From positions 5,828,001 to 5,892,000 of the forward strand of contig NZ_CP118270.1 of assembly GCF_028771845.1 (NCBI RefSeq): a stretch of DNA of 64,000 nt. Reading direction: 5' to 3'. This stretch comes from Paenibacillus marchantiae (GTDB lineage: Bacteria; Bacillota; Bacilli; Paenibacillales; Paenibacillaceae). Of the stretch, positions 35,578-44,487 are shown piece by piece. The position numbers and the translations under genes are program-made. Each line of letters opens with the position of its first letter. Position 1 is the stretch's first letter. The notes beneath the pieces are model-generated. The model worked only from the letters and a program-made list of their open reading frames with translations, had not been told where the DNA came from and ran no database searches.

Positions 35578-36852
35578 TTATTTCCCGATATGCTGATCAA
35601 TGATCGCCTGTGCTTGCTGCGCTGCTTCTTCAGGAGAAGTGCCACTCAGTACAGCCTGAATGGAGTTGGTTACTGCTTTCTGATTATCTCCGTTCAGGAT
35701 AGTGAACCGTGGCTGGAACACGGTCTTTTTGCTCGCCCAATCTCCGGCAACCTGGAGCTCAGGTGTATCGTACTTCACATCATTCACCGTTACATTCTGT
35801 CCCGTCTGGTTCGCATATTCGCCAGCCACTTCCGGATTGCTCAGGAATTCGATGAACTTCTTCGCTTCTTCGGGGTGTTTGGACTTACTGTTCACCGCAA
35901 GCATAAATGTCGTGGTATGAACGCCTTCATACTTCGCCTGATCGGCACTCACCGTAATCGGTGCAAGCAGCTTCTGCTCCAGATTCGGATTTTGAAGCTT
36001 GTTCTGAGCCAGCTGATAAGATCCGCTTGCCAGCATGGCTGCTTTCTCCTGGATAAAGAGTGCTCCCGCTGCCGGGTCTTTCGTTCCCAGTGCGTCCTGC
36101 TGGAAGTATCCTTTGTCGTTCAGTTCTTTGATTTGAGTTAATGTTTTCACCCAAAACTCATCCGTCAGTTTGGCCTCTCCGGCTTCCACTTTGGTAAAAA
36201 TGTCGTCACTCGGTGCATTGTTCATCACCATCGTATTCATGAATTGGCCTGGACCAATATCCGCTCCAGCAAATGCAATCGGAATGATGCCGTTGTCTTT
36301 CAGCGTCTGGCATAGTGCCAGGAAGCCTTCCCAATCCGTTGGCGGGGTCAATCCATATTTTTCGAACAACTTCACATTGTAGATTGGATCGTTATATACG
36401 AGTTGATAAGGAATTGCATTTTGCTTGCCATCGTGCTGGCCTGCTTCAATTAGCTTAGGATTGTATGCAGACAGAAACGACGATCCAGTCAGATCAGTGA
36501 ACAATCCGGCTTTGGTGAAGGCTTCGAACTGTGCACCAGGGAAGGAAGCAAATACATCCCCAACTGAACCGTCACTGATTTTGGATTGTACAGTGGATTG
36601 ATATTGGTCTGAAGGAAGAGTCTGCATTTCCACATGGATGTTTGGATTTTCCTTTTCAAACGCATCAATCGTCTTGTTCAGTGCTTCCACATCCTCTCCA
36701 CGCCAGTGCATGAAGCTGATTGTTACTTTGCCCGAACCGGAGGAATCGCCCCCTCCTGATGCCGCGTTATCCCCGCCGCCGCAGGCAGACAGCAGGATGG
36801 ACATTACCAGCATACTGACAAGGGGCAGGATATATTTTTGTTTTTTTCTCAT
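35578..36852 (-). CDS. Sugar ABC transporter substrate-binding lipoprotein
   Basis: The 424-residue protein has a lipoprotein signal with lipobox LSAC (Cys24) and a Gly/Ser-rich linker (GGGDNAASGGGDSSGSG). An extracellular solute-binding family 1 domain follows (TISFMHWRGEDVEALNKTI; TPPTDWEGFLALCQTLKDNG). It delivers a sugar ligand to the two permeases downstream. The start follows AGGAGG. Repeat copy B lies directly upstream and separates it from the ssuD-like gene, so the promoter is close to or inside the repeat region. Confidence 0.92.
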   Translation of the reverse strand: MRKKQKYILPLVSMLVMSILLSACGGGDNAASGGGDSSGSGKVTISFMHWRGEDVEALNKTIDAFEKENPNIHVEMQTLPSDQYQSTVQSKISDGSVGDVFASFPGAQFEAFTKAGLFTDLTGSSFLSAYNPKLIEAGQHDGKQNAIPYQLVYNDPIYNVKLFEKYGLTPPTDWEGFLALCQTLKDNGIIPIAFAGADIGPGQFMNTMVMNNAPSDDIFTKVEAGEAKLTDEFWVKTLTQIKELNDKGYFQQDALGTKDPAAGALFIQEKAAMLASGSYQLAQNKLQNPNLEQKLLAPITVSADQAKYEGVHTTTFMLAVNSKSKHPEEAKKFIEFLSNPEVAGEYANQTGQNVTVNDVKYDTPELQVAGDWASKKTVFQPRFTILNGDNQKAVTNSIQAVLSGTSPEEAAQQAQAIIDQHIGK

Positions 36853-36896
36853 GAAAGAAGACCTCCTGAAGGATGTTATATAAGTTAAACAATGAT

Positions 36897-37049
36897 TTTA
36901 CACTGAACCACTACGCGGTCAGAACCATCTTCCAATCGCTGTTATCCCCAGATTTTTTTAAAATCACTTAATTAAAGGTGGAAATCCGGGGATAAAGGCG
37001 AACGCTACGCTTCTCCAGATTTTTTCTGTCCTCTTCGTTACCGTGTAAA
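36897..37049 (+). repeat. Interspersed palindromic repeat, copy B
   Basis: Bounded by TTTACAC and GTGTAAA, 153 bp. Central arms GCTGTTATCCCCAGATTTTT and AAATCCGGGGATAAAGGC pair with one A-C mismatch. It lies between the ssuD-like stop and the binding-protein gene start, in the same orientation as copies A and C. Confidence 0.8.
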
Positions 37050-37064
37050 AAAGGTTTCACTTAT

Positions 37065-38264
37065 TTAGTTGGTAGTAACTGAATGCTTCTTCTGTCTTAT
37101 TTTCCACTTCTCACGAATAATGGGCATCACAGTCCGGCCGAAAATTTCGGCTTCTTCCAAATGTGGGTACCCGGATAATATAAATGTTGTCACGCCCAGA
37201 TCTCCATATTCCATCAATCGTTCTGCGACCTGTTCTGCTGTACCCACAATGAGGATTGCTCCGCCGGAACGTACAACTGACAAACCTGTCCACAGGTTGG
37301 GACCTACGACAAACTGCTGCTTCTCGGACAGTTCCCGCAGCTCATTCTGTCTGCGTTGGTTGGTTGCATCCGTCTCTGCGAAGGCTGCTTTGGCTTTTTC
37401 GATGGCCTCTGGTGGGACTTTGCTTATAGTCTCCCAAGCCGCCGCCCATGCTTCTTCTTCCGTATCCCGAATGAGTACCTGTGCACGCATACCGTAACGG
37501 AGCTGACGATCTTGTCCGGTTTCCTCTTTGATCTGTTCGCGAATGACTTCAATTTCTTCGATCTGCTCCTGAATCCAGTCATGCGGCTCGCCCCACATGA
37601 GGAATGTATCTGCGTGTTCAACAGCGACCCGCTTTGCAATCGGTGAACTTCCACCCAAGTAGAACGGCGGATACGGATTTTGCACCGTTTCAGGCATGCC
37701 TACCGGACCTTTGAAATGATAATACTTACCGTTAAACTCCGAATTGTCTTCGGATCCTTCCTGATTCGATATGGCACCACTTCCAGCAAACTCGGTCAGA
37801 TTGAGCCCGGCCGATTGTGTCCATGAACGCTTCATCACTTCCATGTACTCGCTCGCCCGTTCATAACGTTCATCATGGGCATGAGCCAGTGGATCTCCCA
37901 GTTCCTCCAAATCCCGAACCGAACTGCCTGTCACCACATTGATCATGGCACGACCGCCAGACAGTTGATCCAGTGCCGCTCCCATACGCGCCGCCAATAC
38001 AGGGGTGACCAGACCCGGTCGAATGGCCACAAGCGGACGCAGTGTTTTCGTGTGACTCATGACAGCCGAACCCACAACCCACGCATCCAGACAGGCTCCC
38101 CCTGTCGGAATCAATACAAATTCAAAACCTGCCGTCTCCGCTGTCTGCGCTACTTGAACCAAATAATCCAGGCTCGGTTCCCGCTCCGGGGCAACTCCTA
38201 CATATTTTCCGTCTCCTGCTGTAGGCAAAAACCAACCAAACTTCATCTCTTCCTGTTCGCTCAC
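37065..38264 (-). CDS. SsuD-like FMNH2-dependent alkanesulfonate monooxygenase
   Basis: The 399-residue TIM-barrel flavoprotein of the bacterial luciferase family matches SsuD segments: KFGWFLPTAGDGKYVG, FVLIPTGGACLDAWVVGSA, LRPLVAIRPGLVTP, INVVTGSSVRDLEELGD, FYLGGSSPIAKRVAVEHAD, VSVVRSGGA and ILSGYPHLEEAEIFGR. SsuD releases sulfite from alkanesulfonates using reduced FMN from a partner reductase. No SsuE reductase or SsuABC transporter is adjacent. The GTG at 38264 (AAGGG 10 bases upstream) is preferred over TTG 38273; an ATG at codon 7 is another option. It is flanked on both sides by direct copies of the palindromic repeat. Confidence 0.85.
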   Translation of the reverse strand: MSEQEEMKFGWFLPTAGDGKYVGVAPEREPSLDYLVQVAQTAETAGFEFVLIPTGGACLDAWVVGSAVMSHTKTLRPLVAIRPGLVTPVLAARMGAALDQLSGGRAMINVVTGSSVRDLEELGDPLAHAHDERYERASEYMEVMKRSWTQSAGLNLTEFAGSGAISNQEGSEDNSEFNGKYYHFKGPVGMPETVQNPYPPFYLGGSSPIAKRVAVEHADTFLMWGEPHDWIQEQIEEIEVIREQIKEETGQDRQLRYGMRAQVLIRDTEEEAWAAAWETISKVPPEAIEKAKAAFAETDATNQRRQNELRELSEKQQFVVGPNLWTGLSVVRSGGAILIVGTAEQVAERLMEYGDLGVTTFILSGYPHLEEAEIFGRTVMPIIREKWKIRQKKHSVTTN

Positions 38265-38761
38265 GCAAGTCAATCCCTTCTATGAATAAATAAAGTCTCA
38301 TGTTAAAAATAAGATCGGTGTTGTGCAACATGGCCGTTCCGGGTACGAATCGTTCTTTCGATCGCTGTTATCTCCAGATTTTTTTGATTCACTTTTCCAA
38401 GGGGAAAATCCGGAGATAAAGGCGAACACTGCGTTTCTTCCAGAATCGATTTCGTCCCCTCCACTACGTTCGCACTCGTTAAACCTTATTTTTAAAGTGC
38501 GCCTAATTTCTAATCAATTTATAAGTACGTACACTTCCAAATGCCGATTAATTAACTTGGTTTAATAGGTATGGACATCATAACAATTGATTTGTCTGTG
38601 AGCAATGTCATTTCGCGGCCATTTCATTTTGTCATTTTGTGGTGAATTCACAGGAATAGGTCTTCTCGATCTTGAATATTTACAAAACCCACCTGTATAA
38701 TAGGTTATAAGAGAAACTTTCAGAGATTACAAACTATACTTATATTAAAGAGGTGTTCCTG
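38265..38761. other. Divergent gap with repeat copy C
   Basis: Holds repeat copy C (38323-38480) and an AT-rich part (38500-38750) that should contain the promoters of the divergent ssuD-like and AraC genes. No coding frame is supported. Confidence 0.45.
38323..38480 (+). repeat. Interspersed palindromic repeat, copy C
   Basis: Central arms GCTGTTATCTCCAGATTTTT and AAAATCCGGAGATAAAGGC carry a paired C-to-T and G-to-A change relative to the other copies, so the stem is kept. The outer ends are less well conserved (GTGCAAC at left), and the limits are approximate. Confidence 0.75.
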
Positions 38762-39634
38762 ATGATCGAGAGCATGAAGGAGGACCACCACGAGTTTTTG
38801 GATATTATTTTTTTTACTCCGTCTGAATTCGAGAAAGCCGGTGGAGCATGGCCGATTCGAATCGGTCGTAATATAGCCAAGAGCAACTATCATATCGGCC
38901 CTCGAACGACGCCTTTTCATTATTTAATTTTTGTTCTGGAAGGCGAGGGAACTTTCATACAGAACGGACATCGTTATTCCCTGCGTGCCCGCGATGCATT
39001 CTGCCTGTATCCACAGGTTACCCATGAGTACTGGTCCGACCCAAAGGAATCTTTGCACAAAATTTTCATTGCCTTTGATGGAAAACATGCAGCTGAACTT
39101 TTGGCACGAATCGGGCTTACTCCAGACGCGCCGCATCGTTCAGGCGTACTCACGCCGGAGACGGCAAGTGGCATGCGTGCTTTTATGGAAGAGGTTCGCA
39201 AACCTCAGGGAGGCGCAAGCGACCTGGGACGACTTACCCGTTTTCTCGGATTGTTTGACCGGATTGCCAAATCCCCTGCTACCCGAGTGCTTCAACCAGA
39301 CTCTGCCACACCCTGGCTGCAAAAGGGCAAGGAGTACATGGATATTCACTTTGCCGGCGGCATTACCGTGGAAGGTGTATCTTCTCACGCTGGCGTGGAT
39401 CGGACCCATTTTGCCAAACAATTCCGTAAAGCCTACGGCCTGTCTCCTGTCCAGTATATTCAACGTCTCAAAATGAATCAGGCCAAACGGTTGCTTGTTC
39501 AGACCCCGTTAACGTTAACTGAAGTAGCGCATTCGGTGGGTTACCCTGATCTGTTTTCTTTCTCCAAAGCGTTCAAAAAGCAGGTGGGTCTGCCACCCAA
39601 CCGATATCGAACGGCCGAGAACAATAAAAGCTGA
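38762..39634 (+). CDS. AraC-family transcriptional regulator
   Basis: The 290-residue protein has an N-terminal cupin sensor (PRTTPFHYLIFVLEGEGTF; RARDAFCLYPQVTHEY) and a C-terminal double helix-turn-helix (GITVEGVSSHAGVDRTHFAK and LTEVAHSVGYPDLFSFSKAF). Start ATG 38762 has AGAGGTG 6 bases upstream; the GTG three codons earlier overlaps the site. It is divergent from the ssuD-like gene and sugar ABC genes, which it may regulate. Ended by a strong shared terminator. Confidence 0.87.
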   Translation: MIESMKEDHHEFLDIIFFTPSEFEKAGGAWPIRIGRNIAKSNYHIGPRTTPFHYLIFVLEGEGTFIQNGHRYSLRARDAFCLYPQVTHEYWSDPKESLHKIFIAFDGKHAAELLARIGLTPDAPHRSGVLTPETASGMRAFMEEVRKPQGGASDLGRLTRFLGLFDRIAKSPATRVLQPDSATPWLQKGKEYMDIHFAGGITVEGVSSHAGVDRTHFAKQFRKAYGLSPVQYIQRLKMNQAKRLLVQTPLTLTEVAHSVGYPDLFSFSKAFKKQVGLPPNRYRTAENNKS

Positions 39635-39664
39635 TTTGTCGCCATCCGCATGCTAACGAATAGC

Positions 39665-39703
39665 AAAAAAAGGCAAGCCTCCTTGATCGGAGACTTGCCT
39701 TTT
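39665..39703. terminator. Bidirectional terminator
   Basis: AAAAGGCAAG and CTTGCCTTTT with inner CTCC/GGAG pairing; A and T tracts on both sides. It ends the AraC gene and the six-gene exopolysaccharide operon. Confidence 0.88.
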
Positions 39704-39761
39704 CCTCATTACATATTACAGTGCTCTTTCTTAAACTGCATATACCTATTATATACACCCG

Positions 39762-40661
39762 CTACTTCTTCTCCTCGCTCTTTCGAGCCAGCGGAATTCC
39801 GTTTTCCTTTGCATACCATGCTTCATAATGATGCACCGCAACACCTGCAAAAGATGAATGAGAAGCGCCGAGATCAAACACTTTCTTCATTTCTTCATCC
39901 ATATTGGTGATAGATTTGCTGAAAAAGGTTAGATGATCGCCCTCATGCGTATCAGCCAGTTCGGCTCCAACCCATACCTTCTTGCCAAGCTCATCCGCTT
40001 CATCCAGCTCTTCCTTGGACAGATCATACATCTGCTGACCACGATCCCGATAGGCCATGATGGCTACCGCATCAAAGTGATCAATCACCCAGCGGCTGAA
40101 TGTACCTCCGCCTTCTGCCGACTCGCGAGCATCCAGCCAGAAAGGGATTGCGGCACTCATGTAGAGTCCGGCATCATTACCAGCTTTGGTCCAGGCCTTC
40201 ATGTTGTCGCTCCACTCCGCAATAACGCTATTCTGCTCGTTCTCCCAGCGTTTTAGCTGATAAGGCTCAACATCCAGCTGAATTCCCTCAAAGCGTTCAT
40301 TTTTGGCCGAAGCTGCATTATATGCCCGTACTTTTTCAATAAACGCAAGTCCCTCTTCCCGCTTCTCCGTATAGGCCCAGTCTGCATGACCGTTAAGGGC
40401 ATGTACTTCGATCTCAGCCTGCCTCGCAGCCGCGATGAATTTGCGGTATGTCGCATCGGGTACCTCATCCTGAATTTGCAGGAAAATGGTATTCACGCCC
40501 TGCGCCTTGGAGAAGGAGATAATTTCAGGCGTCTGCTCTGCAATAATGGAAGCGTCCCACAGCCAGGTCGCTTTGTGTTCCTCATGTGAAAACCATTTGA
40601 GTAGCCAGGGCAGAAGAAGCAGGCAGAACAGCAGGGCCAAGATGGCCCATTTTGCCTTCAC
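39762..40661 (-). CDS. Membrane-anchored TIM-barrel protein of the exopolysaccharide operon
   Basis: The 299-residue protein has one N-terminal membrane segment (about 5-24) and an extracytoplasmic domain with glycosidase-like barrel motifs: TIFLQIQDEVPD, VHALNGHADWAY, GIQLDVEPYQLKRW (acidic pair), FDAVAIMAYRD and VWVGAELADT. It probably binds or cuts the exported polymer. The start is GTG 40661, 29 bases after the dehydrogenase stop; the site GTGGGG is distant. Last gene of the operon. Family not named with confidence. Confidence 0.7.
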   Translation of the reverse strand: MKAKWAILALLFCLLLLPWLLKWFSHEEHKATWLWDASIIAEQTPEIISFSKAQGVNTIFLQIQDEVPDATYRKFIAAARQAEIEVHALNGHADWAYTEKREEGLAFIEKVRAYNAASAKNERFEGIQLDVEPYQLKRWENEQNSVIAEWSDNMKAWTKAGNDAGLYMSAAIPFWLDARESAEGGGTFSRWVIDHFDAVAIMAYRDRGQQMYDLSKEELDEADELGKKVWVGAELADTHEGDHLTFFSKSITNMDEEMKKVFDLGASHSSFAGVAVHHYEAWYAKENGIPLARKSEEKK

Positions 40662-40690
40662 CGACAGTTTGCCCCACTTGTTCGTTATAT

Positions 40691-42058
40691 TCAGACGAGC
40701 AACGCTTCACTTGGCTCAAGCACAGGGTGCTGTACCGAATGACCAATCTTGTAAATGTGCGGATGTGGATACGTTTTGAACGCATTACGTGTATCCAGAA
40801 TCGGCACGCCCATCTCGGCAATATCAAAGTAAGGCAAATCGCTGTGGTTGGTGATCAGCACGATGCAGTCGTACTTCTTGAACTGTTCCAAGTTGAACAC
40901 TTCGCTATATACCGTCTCGCCATGCTTGTCCAGGAACGATTCAGCATGTGGATCATAATAGCTGACATTGGCTCCACCTTCCTTGAACTGTTCATAGATT
41001 TCCAGTCCTGGAGATTCACGCAAATCGGCAATATTCGGTTTGTACGACATACCAAGCAACAGAATGTTGGATTTACGTACCGATTTCGCGTACTCATTCA
41101 GAATGGTTGATGTTTTGTTCAGTACATAATATGGCATATTGTCATTGGTGGATTGCGCCAGCTCAATGAACTTGCTGTAGAAACGGAATCCTTTAGCCTT
41201 CCAGGACAGGTACATCGGATCAAGCGGGATGCAGTGACCGCCGATGCCAGGGCCCGGATAGAAAGGCATGAATCCAAACGGCTTCGTCGCAGCTGCGTCG
41301 ATAACTTCCCAGATATCGATGCCCATACGGTCACACATCATTGCCATTTCATTAACAAAGGCAATGTTTACGCTGCGGAATGTATTTTCCAACAGTTTGG
41401 ACATTTCAGCCACTTTTGGTGAAGATACAGGTACAACCGTTTCAACGTATTTGCTATACAACGCTGTTCCCAGTTTGAGGCAAGCTTCAGTTGTGCCCCC
41501 GATTACTTTCGGTGTATTAAAAGTAGTGAATCGTCCGTTGGACGGGTCCACACGTTCAGGCGAGAAGCACAGGAAGTAGTCTTTGCCTGCTTCATGTCCG
41601 ATTTTGTCCAGCTCATCCTGGATCAGTTCTTCGGTAGTACCCGGATAAGTCGTGCTTTCCAGCGTAATCAGCATGCCTGGTTTCATATGCAGTTTAATCT
41701 GATCCACAACCGTCTCGATATAAGACGTATCCGGGTCCTGATTTTCACTGAGCGGTGTAGGTACGCAGATGCTCAACGCATCGATCACGCGCAGCATGCT
41801 GTAATCCGTTGTAGGCTGGAAGCGGCCGCTTTGCATCACTTTTTTCAATTCCTCGGACGAAATATCGTGAATATAGGAATCTCCCTGATAGATGCTCTCC
41901 ACTTTGGATGCATCCAGATCAATCCCGATTACCGTGAAACCCTGATTGACCATTTCCACCGCAAGTGGTAATCCTACGTAACCGAGCCCGACCACGCCGA
42001 GCACCGCTTCTTTATTTTCGATCGCATTCAGTAATGTGTGGAATTGTTGATTCTCCAT
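40691..42058 (-). CDS. Nucleotide-sugar dehydrogenase, UDP-N-acetylhexosamine type
   Basis: The 455-residue enzyme has the NAD motif GVVGLGYVGLPLAVEM, the segment CFSPERVDPSNGRF typical of UDP-GlcNAc/ManNAc 6-dehydrogenases, and the catalytic Cys276 in GPGIGGHCIPLDP. It oxidises the C6 hydroxyl to a carboxylate in two steps, giving a UDP-uronic acid. Start ATG 42058 follows GGAGGG; 16 upstream codons were rejected. It should supply the acidic precursor for the GT2 synthase in the same operon. Confidence 0.88.
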   Translation of the reverse strand: MENQQFHTLLNAIENKEAVLGVVGLGYVGLPLAVEMVNQGFTVIGIDLDASKVESIYQGDSYIHDISSEELKKVMQSGRFQPTTDYSMLRVIDALSICVPTPLSENQDPDTSYIETVVDQIKLHMKPGMLITLESTTYPGTTEELIQDELDKIGHEAGKDYFLCFSPERVDPSNGRFTTFNTPKVIGGTTEACLKLGTALYSKYVETVVPVSSPKVAEMSKLLENTFRSVNIAFVNEMAMMCDRMGIDIWEVIDAAATKPFGFMPFYPGPGIGGHCIPLDPMYLSWKAKGFRFYSKFIELAQSTNDNMPYYVLNKTSTILNEYAKSVRKSNILLLGMSYKPNIADLRESPGLEIYEQFKEGGANVSYYDPHAESFLDKHGETVYSEVFNLEQFKKYDCIVLITNHSDLPYFDIAEMGVPILDTRNAFKTYPHPHIYKIGHSVQHPVLEPSEALLV

Positions 42059-42195
42059 GATATTCCCTCCGGGCAGTGTATTTGTTTGGTTGATTGACGA
42101 ATCCATTTGATAGATGTTTGTCTGTAGATGTACTTATTTGTCTGATAAAAATTAATGAAGGCTATTTGTTTCTCTTGGCTTTACTTGTGGTGCTT

Positions 42196-42999
42196 TTAAT
42201 GCAGGCAACGCCTGATTCGGGCATCCAGCTCCACAGGTGAGAACGGTTTGGTCATATAATCATCGACTCCGCTGCGGAAGCATTGACTGATCGTTTGTTC
42301 CACACGCTGTTCCGTTAATACGACGATTTTGGGCGGCTGAGCCACATCCAGGTTCTGGATATGTTGAATGAACGGCAGGCCATCAATGCCATACAGGTTC
42401 AATTCGGTCAGCACCAGATCAGGCGTGATTTTCTCAATCAGTTCCAGTGCAGCCAGTCCGTCCACCGCTTCATAGGTTTCATACCCCTGCATCTTCAGAC
42501 GCAATTGCAGAAACTCGCGTACCGTCGGATCGTTATCCACAATCAAAATTCGTTCCGGCTCGTCTACCGTCTTGTCCAGCGTGTAGATATGAATCTCCGA
42601 CGGGTCTACCAGCTTGGCGGACTCAGCCATATGTTGAATGGTTGCCTTTGAAGGACGCTCACCTGCCGGGAAACTTGCCAGCGTGATTTGCGGATCGGCA
42701 CCAGGTACCGTCTCCTGCAATTCATGCTTGATGCGAAGCCCCTCATAATGAACCTCATCCAGCGTCAACCCTGGCAGCAGGACAGCAAGTGCCTGTGTGG
42801 CTCCATCCTGCCAGACCTGGTAGGCAGACTCACTGGTCTGCTCCAGATGTGTCCTGACCTGCTGCTCCGGCTGAGACTGCCCTGCACAATGGATGAACAT
42901 TAAGCCGCATGTTTCGGCACCCGTTTCTTTCAATCTCTGTTCTACACTGCGGTACACATTAACGGCAGCCTCACGCTGCAATGTCGCCGTATTTGGCAT
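42196..42999 (-). CDS. Degenerate GGDEF-like domain plus receiver domain lacking the phosphoacceptor Asp
   Basis: The 267-residue soluble protein has an N-terminal domain (about 10-140) with the outline of a GGDEF fold (ALAVLLPGLTLDEV; ITLASFP) but no GGDEF motif. The C-terminal receiver domain (150-267) keeps the acidic pair Asp155/Asp157, Thr229 and Lys251, but the phosphorylated position is Glu199 (LVLTELNLYG). Glu there often mimics the phosphorylated state. No output domain is present, so it likely acts by protein contact, perhaps on the synthase. Start ATG 42999 follows GGTGG. Confidence 0.75.
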   Translation of the reverse strand: MPNTATLQREAAVNVYRSVEQRLKETGAETCGLMFIHCAGQSQPEQQVRTHLEQTSESAYQVWQDGATQALAVLLPGLTLDEVHYEGLRIKHELQETVPGADPQITLASFPAGERPSKATIQHMAESAKLVDPSEIHIYTLDKTVDEPERILIVDNDPTVREFLQLRLKMQGYETYEAVDGLAALELIEKITPDLVLTELNLYGIDGLPFIQHIQNLDVAQPPKIVVLTEQRVEQTISQCFRSGVDDYMTKPFSPVELDARIRRCLH

Positions 43000-43067
43000 G
43001 TTCTTTTCCACCCTTCTCCCTCGGTTATCTATATTGTTTCTGCTGTATTACTTTGATTACGCTGTGC

Positions 43068-44465
43068 TTAAGCCGCCTCGCTTGTCTTCTCTTCCTCGGA
43101 CCAGCTCTGGCGTGTCATGGTACCCCATGAGTTGTTGTTTTGCATGAACTGGATATGCCCCTGCAATCTCCACAGCACGCCGAGCTGATGATAGCCGACG
43201 AATTTCAGAGCGGAGTAGAACAGCATTTTGACCAGATCGGATAGCTTGTTATACCGCTTGAATGCAATTTCCTCAAGCACAAGGGCTCCCACACTGAGCA
43301 GATAACCACTCACAATGTTGAGCGATCCAAAGAGCACAAGTATCGGCCACTGGGTCATATCCATCAGTACATATCCCGTGAGAGCGAGAAGTCCGGTAAT
43401 TCGGAAATACGGATTCAGCGCTTCAAAAAGAATGTTGTACGGCATGGTCAGCATGCCCATGACTTTATATTTCGGGTTGAACAACATGCCGCGATTCTCG
43501 ATCATGTTCTTCAGATTTCCACGTCCCCAGCGTTTGCGCTGACTGGACAAGATCCGGTAGGAATCCGGCGCCTGTGTCCAGCACACGGCTTCAGGGCAGA
43601 AGGCTACGCGGTATTTCAATTTATTCTCCAACATATAACGGTGAAGTTTGATGATAATGTTCATGTCTTCACCCGGATAACCGTCCCGGTATCCCCCAAC
43701 CGCAATAACCGCATCCTTGCGGAACATGCCGAAGGCACCCGAGACGATGATCAGACCATTCATATGACTCCAACCGATCCGTCCGCCGAGAAAAGCTTTG
43801 AGATACTCGATGGACTGGAACATCGGCCAAATCTTGCGAGGCAGTGAAACGTCCTGCACTGCCCCATTCTCGATTTTGCAGCCGTTGGCTATCCGTACAT
43901 CCCCGCCAATAGCCACCGTCTCTTCCGGATTCTCCATATACATGCGAGCCATACGAATCAGGGCATCCTTCTCCAGTAAAGAGTCAGCATCAATGGAAGA
44001 AATCAATGGATAATGAGACAGGTTGATTCCGGCATTGAGGGAATCGGCCTTCCCGCCGTTTTCCTTGTCAATGACATACAGGTCGGGGAATTCCGGATTG
44101 TGGTAGATCCCGCGAATTTTCTGACAGGAAATCTTGCCCCTAATCATCGTGTTGGGTACCGGCTTCAGACGATATTCTTCCAGCAACACCTTCAGGGTGG
44201 TATCGCTTGAACCATCATTCACCACGATGACTTCATACGTTGGATAATTCAGCGTCATCAGGCAGTTCACATTTTCAATAATCGTCAGTTCCTCGTTATA
44301 TGCGGGCACCAGCAAGGAAACCGATGGTACCAGCTCCGAGCCTGACAACGTATTGTATTTGGAATAATGCGATCGCCTGAAGATCGTCCAAATGTTACGG
44401 AATGATAAGGCCAGAATGGAAAAGTAAAGCGTATTTACGGCAACGACATAATAGATTGCAACCAT
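43068..44465 (-). CDS. Family 2 glycosyltransferase, processive polysaccharide synthase type
   Basis: The 465-residue membrane protein has an N-terminal membrane segment, a cytosolic GT-A domain and three or four C-terminal membrane segments. Motifs are VPAYNEELT, VVNDGSSD, SSIDADSLLEKDAL (metal-binding DAD), YPGEDMN (catalytic acid) and SSQRKRWGRGN (the Q-x-x-R-W motif of processive synthases). It would polymerise and export a glycan. ATG 44465 has no ribosome site; a strong AGGAGGGG at 44502-44509 sits 6 bases before an in-frame CTG at 44495, which may be the true start. Confidence 0.87.
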   Translation of the reverse strand: MVAIYYVVAVNTLYFSILALSFRNIWTIFRRSHYSKYNTLSGSELVPSVSLLVPAYNEELTIIENVNCLMTLNYPTYEVIVVNDGSSDTTLKVLLEEYRLKPVPNTMIRGKISCQKIRGIYHNPEFPDLYVIDKENGGKADSLNAGINLSHYPLISSIDADSLLEKDALIRMARMYMENPEETVAIGGDVRIANGCKIENGAVQDVSLPRKIWPMFQSIEYLKAFLGGRIGWSHMNGLIIVSGAFGMFRKDAVIAVGGYRDGYPGEDMNIIIKLHRYMLENKLKYRVAFCPEAVCWTQAPDSYRILSSQRKRWGRGNLKNMIENRGMLFNPKYKVMGMLTMPYNILFEALNPYFRITGLLALTGYVLMDMTQWPILVLFGSLNIVSGYLLSVGALVLEEIAFKRYNKLSDLVKMLFYSALKFVGYHQLGVLWRLQGHIQFMQNNNSWGTMTRQSWSEEEKTSEAA

Positions 44466-44487
44466 GCCGTAGATTAATAGTAGATCT

